Positions 53,553 through 62,985 of a stretch of DNA of 64,000 nucleotides are shown here, in pieces. The notes beneath the pieces were generated by a model, which was not told the DNA's origin, made no database searches, and saw nothing but the letters and a program-made list of their open reading frames with translations. Numbering within the stretch: position 1 is the first letter of the stretch; each line of letters opens with the position of its first letter. Origin of the DNA: Parachlamydiales bacterium (GTDB taxonomy: Bacteria > Chlamydiota > Chlamydiia > Chlamydiales > Rhabdochlamydiaceae); NCBI GenBank assembly GCA_947474635.1, contig CANJJB010000001.1, positions 1 through 64,000 on the forward strand, written 5' to 3'. Made by a program: the position numbers and the translations under genes.

Positions 53553-55913
53553 TCAGTCAGATTCGTAATAATCAGAAGAGTCTTCATCGGAACTTGCTAC
53601 AAAATAATACTCTTCGAGGCCAGGCAATGATCCATCTTGAGAAGCAGGTATATCCGTTTCAATTTTATATTCTTTTTTTCTCGGATCTTTCAAAAATACA
53701 CTCGCATTCTCTAATGTCGCCTCAATTGGCCATGGGTGTGCTTTTTCAAAGATAAATTCTCGGTGTTTTCCCTTTCCTTCATAGGGTGTTAACGTACCTG
53801 TTTTTAAATGCCGATATCCGGGATAGCGTTCTGTTCCAAAAACTCTTTTTCGAATTAGCCGATATCCTGCCTGAGTTGCTCCCAAAACAATGGGGTTTTC
53901 TCTTTGCCTTACTTTCGAATAATCGCCCGCTTTTTGTATAAGTGTAACATGAATACGATCTCCCAAAAGCTGCAGGAAAGAAGCTGACATAAAAAATGTA
54001 GGCATGACATCCTTAAATTTTTCTCTTTCTTCCTCATCTGTTCCTCCAAAAGGGCAATTCCACTGAATACGTTTAAATCTTTGCCCTTGAAAAACTTCAT
54101 GAATCTTTTGCGCATCAACACAGAAATGTACAGTAACACCCCGCGATCTTAAGGCCTCTATCCTTTTAATAACTGAGTCTTCTTTAGGGAGTAATAATTC
54201 TGTTGCTGTAATCGCAGACGCTAATTTTGAATGAGTTCCTTCGTGTTTGTTAAGCAAAGCCTCTGTATAGGAGAAATCTGCTTCCCCAATGATCAATCGG
54301 TTTTTGCATGTTTTTTCTTTTAGCCCTACTAATCTTGAAGGATCCTTTTTAAGAAAAACTTCTCTTTTTAGTTTTTTATGAGGCGAATTTTCAAGATAGG
54401 AAGAAAACACTTTAAAAGGTTCGTCAACATCTGATAAACGCTTATTAGCCTTTGAATAGTAACGACGAGCCCGGTAAAGGTCATTGGATTTCAGAGCGGA
54501 TTGTAAAGCTGATAAACACACTTGGCTTCGTTTGCCAGCGTCTGATTCCGGTTTGTAAAGATCAATCAACGCCTCATAACGACGCCAACTATCAGGAAAA
54601 TTTCTTAATTCTAGCTTTAATTTCTCAATCTCATGTCTTGTATCGGGAAGATCCTTAAGCTTTGGCTTTAAAATTGCAATATGATCGTTAAATTGCGCAG
54701 CCACTGAACCATCAACAAGCTCTATCAAAGAGATAACAGATCGATCACCTGCAATAGAAACAGTGCAGAGACACTCTCCTTTTTTATTAATAAAATGAAT
54801 GTCAAAATGCTCAGAATACTCAGAATCCATTGAGTTCGTTGCATACACAATAGATTCATCAGACAATATAGCAAAAGCAGTTATATCCACATCGCTCTTT
54901 TGAGGTGCCGTCCGAACCACCTTAAATTCTTGTAATGAAAAAAAACCGATTGTCTTTTCCCTTTTATATTCGGAGACAGAACATATCAAATTGCCTTCTA
55001 AAAACAATACTTTCGGATCATAGGATTGATCCGGAAATTGAGATATTCCAAATTCGATAGAAACCTCTGTTTCCAGATCCTTAAGAACAACATTATTTGG
55101 ATCGGATATCAGAACTTTTGCCTTTGTATTTGCAACGTGCGTTAAAGAAGCCTGCAGAGGAATACCAAATTCCCTGTTTTGCCAGGTCTTATTTATAGAG
55201 TCAAATGTATAAACAATAATTGCTTCCTGTTTCGAACAGGCCAGCTTAGTATCCCACCCACACAAAAACTCTTTACCTTCCACATCTATATCAACTTTTT
55301 GCTCTGTGACTAGATCAAACACAATAAAAGAAGCTTCCCAAGGCCTAGTCTTAAGAATGTAAAAATTATCGAAAAGCGGAATAATCTCTCCAATCTCCTT
55401 ACCGATAGGTGTTTTAACAACTCTATCACCAATAGCCAAGTTTCCTTTACTATCACCTACTATCAACTCTCCTGCTTGATCCTCTGCTAAAGCGGTAATT
55501 TTGCCAGTTTTATAAAGCGTTCTGTTACACCGATTTTGGATGTAATCCCACGTAGTCACAGTATTGAATGTAGCATAGCTAATTGTGCCGTTTGCTCTTA
55601 CCATGTGAGAGCTTCCTCCTTGAGAAAGCAGCAATGTATGCTCTTGTATCTCCCATTCTTTTTTATCATTTGAAATAGGCTTAAAATGAATCTGCCCCTT
55701 TTCGAAAACAGTCTCCATATGAAAATTACGCATCAACCGCGCAATTTTTACATCAGAGGAGCAACTCCAACTGCTTGTAAATTCTGGCAGACAAGCACGG
55801 ACAAGAGTCCGATGATCGGGCCATCTACCAAAAATACCACCTTTGTCATTCTTAAGAAATTGAACAGTCCCATCGATTAAAGGCGAGCAGCCAATAGGTG
55901 TTAGAGCAGCCAT
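53553..55913 (-). CDS. Multi-domain protein: propeller-like N-terminal part, helical middle, C-terminal BMT5-like (DUF2431) methyltransferase domain, acidic tail
   Basis: LIIGEADFSYTEALL...GVTVHFCVDAQKIHEVFQGQRFKRIQWNCPFGG...FFMSASFLQLLGDRIHVTLIQKAGDYSKV...ERYPGYRHLKTG; ggaggttttt RBS before MAALTPIG. Confidence 0.75.
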   Translation of the reverse strand: MAALTPIGCSPLIDGTVQFLKNDKGGIFGRWPDHRTLVRACLPEFTSSWSCSSDVKIARLMRNFHMETVFEKGQIHFKPISNDKKEWEIQEHTLLLSQGGSSHMVRANGTISYATFNTVTTWDYIQNRCNRTLYKTGKITALAEDQAGELIVGDSKGNLAIGDRVVKTPIGKEIGEIIPLFDNFYILKTRPWEASFIVFDLVTEQKVDIDVEGKEFLCGWDTKLACSKQEAIIVYTFDSINKTWQNREFGIPLQASLTHVANTKAKVLISDPNNVVLKDLETEVSIEFGISQFPDQSYDPKVLFLEGNLICSVSEYKREKTIGFFSLQEFKVVRTAPQKSDVDITAFAILSDESIVYATNSMDSEYSEHFDIHFINKKGECLCTVSIAGDRSVISLIELVDGSVAAQFNDHIAILKPKLKDLPDTRHEIEKLKLELRNFPDSWRRYEALIDLYKPESDAGKRSQVCLSALQSALKSNDLYRARRYYSKANKRLSDVDEPFKVFSSYLENSPHKKLKREVFLKKDPSRLVGLKEKTCKNRLIIGEADFSYTEALLNKHEGTHSKLASAITATELLLPKEDSVIKRIEALRSRGVTVHFCVDAQKIHEVFQGQRFKRIQWNCPFGGTDEEEREKFKDVMPTFFMSASFLQLLGDRIHVTLIQKAGDYSKVRQRENPIVLGATQAGYRLIRKRVFGTERYPGYRHLKTGTLTPYEGKGKHREFIFEKAHPWPIEATLENASVFLKDPRKKEYKIETDIPASQDGSLPGLEEYYFVASSDEDSSDYYESD

Positions 55914-56141
55914 AAAAACCTCCAAATATTTTGTGCCTGTGCGTACAAAGAAAAAAAGAGTTTGACACTTTGTGTATAAAAATATCTACCATTTATTTGC
56001 GGAAGGGAATTTTTGTGACAAAAAAACTTAATCTTCGCCTATCTGACATCTTTCTTATTGTTAAGGATAGAGAAAAATTTAACACAATTTTAACATGCGA
56101 AGATCTTTCCAAATAATTTGTGTTGCGCGAGTTTTGGAAAT

Positions 56142-56209
56142 ACAGTAAAAGCATAAAAACACAAGCACTCTGGGTCAAAAGTTTTTACTGTTTTTAAACA
56201 GAGAGTGCT
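56142..56209 (+). promoter_or_regulatory. Leader with interleaved (mutually exclusive) hairpins upstream of the SNF2 gene
   Basis: ACAGTAAAA (56142)/TTTTACTGT (56183) interleaved with AGCACTCT (56164)/AGAGTGCT (56202). Confidence 0.5.
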
Positions 56210-56234
56210 AGCAATTTAGATAGTAGGAATCATC

Positions 56235-59200
56235 ATGCTAAACTTTCGAAAGCTTAAACAAGATTTCTCTTCCAACGTCGTGAAAGATGGGAAAGATTTG
56301 TTTGACAAACAAAAAGTTGTCTCTGCCAAAATTCTGCATTTGGACAACCGCGTTGTAAGAATTTGCGGAAGAGTGCAAGGACAGTATGAAAACCATTATG
56401 AAAGCCAAATCGAAATTGACAGGATTGATTGTGAGACAATCGACTCTGATTGTGACTGTCCGTATAACCATGATTGTCAACATTTAGCGGCTCTACTTTT
56501 TTTTCTAGAAGAAAAGTTAGACGAGATTATGGTAAACTATTCCAAAGAAACAAATTTCGATGACTTGGCCAATAAAAGCGACCTGAATCAAGAGCAGAAA
56601 CAAGAGCTCATCGAAAAGTTTAAAGAAGCAAAAACAAAACAAACACAAAAAGAAGAAGAGTTATACCAGAAACAAGTGCTACAAGAATACATTGCCTCTT
56701 CAGAACTACTTGCGACCTCCCCGTTTTTCAAACCTGCTAATAAGCATGAACTCGATAAAGCGGAAGCTGCCTTTATTTTTACAACACCAGCTACGCTCCC
56801 TGCTAACGTGCCCGTAGAAGTTCAAATCGCACTCAGACTTCCTTCCAGATCAAAACCTCTACACATCCCTTACCTTAAAAAATTTCTCGAAGCCATCAGA
56901 TATAGTGAACCTATTTTTATCGGAAGCAAACGGTATTGCTTTGCACTTGATTCTTTCCAACCTGCACAAAGAGAAATTATTAAAATGCTCCTTGACCAGG
57001 CGCGTTTTCAAGAGCAACCGAGCTCAGAAAAAGGGTACCGCATCGGACAAATCGATGTAGAACTCTTTGGAATTATTCTTGCACAAGTTTTTGCATCAGC
57101 CTACTCCGCTTTATCAGAGCGCAACTTTTCCCAAGAAGATGAACTTCCCCTACTACCTGGTTTATACGAAGGAAGCCTAGAAAATCCGATGCGCTTTTCT
57201 TGCCAGCCAGCTGCATTAAAATTTGTCATTGAGTACATGAAACCACCTGTATCCAAGATCTTACTCAATCCGATGATCATGCTAGATCAAAAAGCAATCA
57301 CCGTTGAAGAAGCCAAGCTGCTTGAATGCGTAAAACCTGGAATGCTATGTCTCAACACCTACTATAACTTCGGGCCTCAGATCACACGAACCCATTTAAA
57401 AAATTTAAGACCGATCAGAGATATGACCATTCCAGAGCCTCTCTTCGGATCTTTTGTTGAAAATGCAATGCCAGAACTTGCTCTCTTTGCGCAGATTGAA
57501 AATAGCCAGGCGATTGAATCCTTTGTCACCCTTCCATTTGTAACACCTGTCAAAGCAACCTGTGACATTGTCTACCTAGATGGAGAATTAGAAGCCTCTC
57601 TCTTCTTCCACTATGACGGTCAAAATATTCCAGGCGCTCCTAGCAAACTCTCTTATGAAGACGTCGGTTCTTTTGTCTCCAACCAAGGAATTTTGGCACG
57701 TAACCTCGTAGAGGAAAGAAAAATTATCGAAGATCTTTTCCAGGACTTTATCTTTAACGCAGACGATGGCATCTACATTGCCAAATCTGAAAAGAAAATC
57801 GTAGAGTTCATGACAGACATTATTCCGCGCAATCAAGAAAGAGTGCAGTTCAACTGCCCTCAAAATCTGCTCGATCAGTTCATCTACGATCAAACCCAAT
57901 TCTCTCTCCATCTCAATGAGACTCAACGCATCGATATCTACGAAATAGAGCTCACCGTAAAAGGAGCTATGAAAGGCGTGAAAATGGATCTATTGTGGGA
58001 GTGCATCGCCTCCAAACGCGCCTTCATCGAAATCGAATCGACGCGTGGAAAAACAAAAAAACCAGGCGAAAGCAGTAAAATGCCTAAAATTCTCGTGCTT
58101 GACCTTGATATTACAGGCGCTATTTTCCAGTTGTTTGATGAACTAGGCATCACCGTTCTTGACAATCACAAGTTAGAAAGACCGCTTTGGAGTCTTGCAA
58201 ATATCGATGCTTCCCATTTCGAAGGCTTGCCTGTTGAATACAAAATTGCAAATAGGCTCGTTGAAATCCGCAAACAAATGATCGGGGAAGAAGAGCTCTC
58301 CTTCTCACCCATCCCAGAAGAAATCCAAGCAACGCTTCGTAGCTATCAAAAAGAAGGGGTTAATTGGGTTGAAAGACTCCGCATGATGTATCTCAACGGT
58401 ATTTTAGCAGATGACATGGGTCTTGGAAAAACCCTCCAAGCCATTGTTGCAATCACTCAGTACCGCAGAAATCATAAAGCGCTCTCTCTTATTGTATGCC
58501 CTACATCTTTGCTCTATAATTGGAAAGAAGAGTTCTCCAAGTTTAATCCAGAACTTACAGTCCTTATTGTAGATGGCATACCTTCTGCACGTAAACGCCT
58601 CATTGAAAATATTGCCAAGTACGATGTCATCATCACTTCTTATACACTTTTGCAAAAAGACGTTGAAAGTTATAAACAAACCAGATTTGGCTATGTGATT
58701 CTCGATGAAGCCCAACACATTAAAAATCGTGGAACGCGCAACGCAAAATCTGTCAAGATGGTCCAAGCAGATCACCGCTTAATTCTCTCAGGTACTCCGA
58801 TAGAAAATTCTCTTGATGAACTATGGAGCCTTTTTGACTTCTTGATGCCAGGCTTCCTTAGCTCGTACGACAGGTTTCTTGAGAAATATATCCGCGTATC
58901 TGGTGCAGAACTCACAAAAAATCTCGAGTATCTCCGCAAAAAAGTCTCCCCCTTTATCCTGCGCCGCATGAAGTCAGATGTTCTCAAAGACCTCCCACCT
59001 GTCTCAGAAATCGTCTACCACTGCCAACTCAGCGACATTCAGCAAGAGCTCTACAGATCTTATGCTCAATCCGCACGAGATGAACTCGTTAAACTCGTTG
59101 AGCGCGATGGGTTCGATAGAGTCCAGATCCACGTCCTTGCAACACTCACAAGGCTCAAACAAATCTGCTGCCACCCCGCTATCTTTGCCAAAGAAAAAGC

Positions 59201-59723
59201 TGAAATGGGCGACTCATCCAAATACGACATGCTTGTGGAACTATTGCAAACACTCATTGAGGGTGGTCACAAAACCGTTATCTTCAGCCAATACACCCGC
59301 ATGCTTCAAATCATGCGCGATGACTTTGAGCACCGCAACATCCGCTTTGCATACCTCGACGGATCATCTAAAAACCGCTTAGAAATTGTTAAAAAATTTA
59401 ATGAAGATGCCTCCATCCCCGTCTTCCTAGTTTCTTTAAAAGCCGGCGGTACAGGTCTTAACCTCGTTGGGGCAGATACCGTGATTCACTATGACATGTG
59501 GTGGAACCCTGCCGTTGAAAACCAAGCAACAGACCGCGTTCATCGTATGGGTCAAAAGAAAAATGTATCCGCCTACAAGCTCATTACCCTAGGTACCATT
59601 GAAGAAAAAATCGCAGAAATGCAGAAACGGAAAAAAGGATTGGTCAAGAAAGTGGTAAGTTGCGATGATGAAGCCATTGCAAAACTAACATGGGAAGACG
59701 TTCTTGAACTTCTTCGAACTTAA
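56235..59723 (+). CDS. SNF2-family helicase with N-terminal SWIM zinc finger
   Basis: CDCPYNHDCQHL SWIM; LADDMGLGKTLQAIV; YVILDEAQHIKN; LILSGTPIENSLDELWSLFDFLMPG; SLKAGGTGLNLVGADTVIHYDMWWNPAVENQATDRVHRMGQ. Confidence 0.97.
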   Translation: MLNFRKLKQDFSSNVVKDGKDLFDKQKVVSAKILHLDNRVVRICGRVQGQYENHYESQIEIDRIDCETIDSDCDCPYNHDCQHLAALLFFLEEKLDEIMVNYSKETNFDDLANKSDLNQEQKQELIEKFKEAKTKQTQKEEELYQKQVLQEYIASSELLATSPFFKPANKHELDKAEAAFIFTTPATLPANVPVEVQIALRLPSRSKPLHIPYLKKFLEAIRYSEPIFIGSKRYCFALDSFQPAQREIIKMLLDQARFQEQPSSEKGYRIGQIDVELFGIILAQVFASAYSALSERNFSQEDELPLLPGLYEGSLENPMRFSCQPAALKFVIEYMKPPVSKILLNPMIMLDQKAITVEEAKLLECVKPGMLCLNTYYNFGPQITRTHLKNLRPIRDMTIPEPLFGSFVENAMPELALFAQIENSQAIESFVTLPFVTPVKATCDIVYLDGELEASLFFHYDGQNIPGAPSKLSYEDVGSFVSNQGILARNLVEERKIIEDLFQDFIFNADDGIYIAKSEKKIVEFMTDIIPRNQERVQFNCPQNLLDQFIYDQTQFSLHLNETQRIDIYEIELTVKGAMKGVKMDLLWECIASKRAFIEIESTRGKTKKPGESSKMPKILVLDLDITGAIFQLFDELGITVLDNHKLERPLWSLANIDASHFEGLPVEYKIANRLVEIRKQMIGEEELSFSPIPEEIQATLRSYQKEGVNWVERLRMMYLNGILADDMGLGKTLQAIVAITQYRRNHKALSLIVCPTSLLYNWKEEFSKFNPELTVLIVDGIPSARKRLIENIAKYDVIITSYTLLQKDVESYKQTRFGYVILDEAQHIKNRGTRNAKSVKMVQADHRLILSGTPIENSLDELWSLFDFLMPGFLSSYDRFLEKYIRVSGAELTKNLEYLRKKVSPFILRRMKSDVLKDLPPVSEIVYHCQLSDIQQELYRSYAQSARDELVKLVERDGFDRVQIHVLATLTRLKQICCHPAIFAKEKAEMGDSSKYDMLVELLQTLIEGGHKTVIFSQYTRMLQIMRDDFEHRNIRFAYLDGSSKNRLEIVKKFNEDASIPVFLVSLKAGGTGLNLVGADTVIHYDMWWNPAVENQATDRVHRMGQKKNVSAYKLITLGTIEEKIAEMQKRKKGLVKKVVSCDDEAIAKLTWEDVLELLRT

Positions 59724-59729
59724 ACTATT

Positions 59730-60815
59730 ATGAACAAAAAAAACTCTTTCAAATCATTTACTGACGGCGGCCGCACATTTTTTAGAAAATTCGGAAAACT
59801 CTCTGGTTTTTTCTCAAGCGATATTGGAATTGACTTAGGCACTGCTAACACGCTTGTCTACGTCCGAGGAAAAGGGATTGTGCTCGCAGAACCGTCTGTT
59901 GTTGCCGTAGATTCTCAAACCAATGAAGTATTAGCTGTCGGCCACAAGGCAAAAGCGATGCTTGGGAAAACCCCTCGTAAAATCCATGCCGTCCGTCCTA
60001 TGAAAGATGGCGTAATTGCCGATTTTGAAATTGCCGAAGGGATGATTAAAGTGCTCATCAAAAGAGCCACTCCCTCTCGCAGCATCTTCCGCCCTAAAAT
60101 TTTAATTGCCGTTCCCTCTGGCATCACAGGCGTTGAGAAAAAAGCCGTCGAAGACTCTGCTCTAAGAGCCGGCGCCCAAGAAGTGATTCTCATCGAAGAA
60201 CCCATGGCAGCAGCGATCGGCGTTGACCTCCCTGTTCATGAACCTGCAGCCAGTATGATTGTTGACATCGGCGGCGGAACAACAGAAATTGCTATCATTT
60301 CCCTTGGCGGTATCGTCGAATCAAGATCTCTACGTATTGCCGGCGATGAGTTTGATGAGTGTATCATCAACTACATGCGCAGAACCTATAACCTCATGAT
60401 CGGGCCAAGAACTGCTGAAGACATCAAAATGACCATCGGGTCTGCTTACCCTCTCGGTGACCATGAACTTGAAATGGAAGTCCGCGGCCGTGACCAAGTA
60501 GCAGGTCTTCCCATCACCAAAAGAATCAACTCCGTTGAAATCAGAGAATGCCTTGCAGAACCGATACAACAGATCATTGAAAGCATCAAACTTACCCTAG
60601 AAAAGTGCCCTCCAGAACTTGCAGCTGACCTTGTCGATCGCGGCATGGTGCTAGCAGGTGGCGGCGCTCTCATCAAAGGTCTAGATAAAGCGCTCATCAA
60701 AGAAACAGGCCTCTCCGTCATCATAGCCCCTAATCCTCTTTTAGCCGTTTGTCTTGGCACAGGAAAAGCCCTCGAGTATCTTGACAAGTTCAAGAAACAA
60801 GGCTCTTTAGTTTGA
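59730..60815 (+). CDS. mreB: Rod shape-determining protein MreB
   Basis: [89 protein letters not shown]. Confidence 0.99.
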   Translation: MNKKNSFKSFTDGGRTFFRKFGKLSGFFSSDIGIDLGTANTLVYVRGKGIVLAEPSVVAVDSQTNEVLAVGHKAKAMLGKTPRKIHAVRPMKDGVIADFEIAEGMIKVLIKRATPSRSIFRPKILIAVPSGITGVEKKAVEDSALRAGAQEVILIEEPMAAAIGVDLPVHEPAASMIVDIGGGTTEIAIISLGGIVESRSLRIAGDEFDECIINYMRRTYNLMIGPRTAEDIKMTIGSAYPLGDHELEMEVRGRDQVAGLPITKRINSVEIRECLAEPIQQIIESIKLTLEKCPPELAADLVDRGMVLAGGGALIKGLDKALIKETGLSVIIAPNPLLAVCLGTGKALEYLDKFKKQGSLV

Positions 60816-61051
60816 AGCTTCGTCTGAGTTAGAAGAAATGGTCCGACTAAGAAAAGAAGGTACTCGCCGGCGAGAGTCCTTCGCTCTATCTTGGGTTCTC
60901 TCACCATGTTGATAATAGACATCTGGAAAGCCGGGTGGCGGTGAATGAGAAGTACCGCGTGAGATAGCCTCGGGCTGCCTTCTCTCTTTGAGGACGGCGG
61001 CTACTAAGAGCGCTTCAGTTGTCTTTTCTTCTGCTTCCAGTCATTCCAACT

Positions 61052-61226
61052 GCTCTAAGGGCTCATAAAGAAACAACTTCCCAATCTTAGACTACGCGAA
61101 AGCCCCGCGGCTACGCGATCGCAAGGGAGTCAGTATTAATAATACGGACTCCCTTGCGATCGCGTAGCCGCGGCAACTTTGGCGCAGTCTAAGATGCGGA
61201 AGTTGTTTTTTTACGAGCCCTAAGCT
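61052..61226. repeat. Multi-tier imperfect palindrome of about 175 bp with a 27-bp perfect core arm
   Basis: CCGCGGCTACGCGATCGCAAGGGAGTC (61105-61131) / GACTCCCTTGCGATCGCGTAGCCGCGG (61147-61173); outer arms TCTTAGACT/AGTCTAAGA, AACAACTTCC/GGAAGTTGTT, AGGGCTC/GAGCCCT. Confidence 0.95.
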
Positions 61227-61531
61227 CTTCTTCCTGTTTTTTTACTATACCGCGCCCGTTTAAGTTTTGTGAAAATTAAAGGGGTTCAGAGTGCGCCTAT
61301 TTTTCAATGATCAGGGGAAGCCGCATATTGGGAAATATACCCGACGAGTGCCCATTAAAAAAGCAATTAAAAAATAAAAACTACGCCATTAACATGCAAA
61401 TTATTAAATTAATTACATTGTTTTAAATAAATAACACTACATACAACTATGTTTTTATTGCATAATTACACGTGCCTCACATAAACTATACGCAACTTTA
61501 TTAAATTAATAACATAGGACAATACATTATT

Positions 61532-62953
61532 ATGGAAAAAACAGTTTATTCTACACAAATAGCACCTCAAATACATAGTTCAACAGACATACCGCCTGCA
61601 ATAAATAAACTACCTGACGACATATTGTTGCACATACTTTCATTGGTCATCCAGCCTTCTTACAAACCTGGTCAGCTCATCAATAGAGCAGAACTATTAG
61701 AAAATGCATTTCTAACTCGTGATGTATCTTTAACTTGCAAATTGTTTTATACCCTGATCGGTCAGCTAAAAAAACTAGTCTTCTTAGACAGAATAAGCGT
61801 GCTAGGCCACAGCGCTTTTCTATCATCTTCTATAAGACCCCTAAACTTTTATGTCTACAGTCAGGCTTTTTCCAGCTATGAGAAAGCAAATAGCTATTAC
61901 ACGCAATCTTTTCAAGAGTTGTTGGAAAAAACACAAACACTTTTCCCCACACGCTTAGATATTGGACCTGATGCACAAATGGGGATTATCCAAAGAATAA
62001 ATTCACTACACATTTATAATCTTATTATATTCAATATTAATGCCCCTTACGCACCTGTTAGCGAAATAGATAATGAGACCATTAAAACACTCATGAGCAC
62101 CCACTCTGATGCCATTCACAATCTCTTTACAGATTGTGAATTTTTGACCCTGTTATTACGCACTTCCTCTTTTGTTCCAAAGGTATTCGTAGAACTTATT
62201 TTTGCAACTGCACGTGAAAATCAAAGCCTTTTTCAGAATACATTAGAACTAGCAGCTAGATTCTCCCATCCAGAAGTTGTTTGTTTTATGGTATCTCACA
62301 ATTCAACACTGCCCATAAAAAGACGTTTCGTTATATCAAAGATGACACCATCTGCTTCCTCCAGCACACCAAGATGCTTAAGCGGCCCGTTACTTCCTAC
62401 TCAGCAAACACTCTCCGCGCTCCCCCCGAAAAAAAGCTCTTATAATGTCCATTCAACCAATTTTCAAGCTAGTGTAACAGGTCTATATGAAAACAATATA
62501 GACACCCTTATAAAGGACTTTACCTTCTGCTGTACAGAAAGCAACCAGGAGACTGAAGCCAATGATCGGGCTATTTTAACAATAAGAGCCCTATTAACTT
62601 TCGCAAATCAACTCCATGTTGGCCAATGGGTACAATTACTCAGGCTTTGCAAAGGAAAGAGAGAAGAACCATTATTAAAACAACTGCTGGAAGCTCTAGT
62701 TGTGTCTTATCCCTTGCTACGAGCAAAAGAAGAGATAGACATGCAAGGTCTGCATACTATCTTTGAAAGGATTGTTTTTGATGCAATCCTATGGAAAAAC
62801 GCAGCCCTCATTGGTATGCTTAAAAAAGTATTACCCCAAGATATTTTAGTAAGATCCGTGGATGCTATCAAGGCTTACTTTGCAAAGGACCCCACCTTTG
62901 CTGTCATTTTTCCACCCTTTGAGCTCTTCATAGCAGAGCACGTTCTTAGTTGA
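61532..62953 (+). CDS. F-box domain protein (eukaryotic-like, putative effector)
   Basis: INKLPDDILLHILSLV...DVSLTCKLFYTLIGQLKKLVF F-box signature near the N-terminus. Confidence 0.78.
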   Translation: MEKTVYSTQIAPQIHSSTDIPPAINKLPDDILLHILSLVIQPSYKPGQLINRAELLENAFLTRDVSLTCKLFYTLIGQLKKLVFLDRISVLGHSAFLSSSIRPLNFYVYSQAFSSYEKANSYYTQSFQELLEKTQTLFPTRLDIGPDAQMGIIQRINSLHIYNLIIFNINAPYAPVSEIDNETIKTLMSTHSDAIHNLFTDCEFLTLLLRTSSFVPKVFVELIFATARENQSLFQNTLELAARFSHPEVVCFMVSHNSTLPIKRRFVISKMTPSASSSTPRCLSGPLLPTQQTLSALPPKKSSYNVHSTNFQASVTGLYENNIDTLIKDFTFCCTESNQETEANDRAILTIRALLTFANQLHVGQWVQLLRLCKGKREEPLLKQLLEALVVSYPLLRAKEEIDMQGLHTIFERIVFDAILWKNAALIGMLKKVLPQDILVRSVDAIKAYFAKDPTFAVIFPPFELFIAEHVLS

Positions 62954-62985
62954 ATTTTTACCCCTTCGATGGCACATTGTAAATT

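Noticed and set aside
58404-58775. 123-aa minus-strand ORF
   Set aside because: Antisense to the SNF2 helicase core; shadow ORF.
60446-60922. 158-aa minus-strand ORF antisense to mreB
   Set aside because: Mostly shadows a highly conserved gene; no family recognised.
60816-61050. Structured RNA such as RNase P RNA or tmRNA in the GC-richer gap after mreB
   Set aside because: I looked for conserved RNase P, SRP and tmRNA core motifs on both strands by eye and did not see them; left as unexplained sequence.
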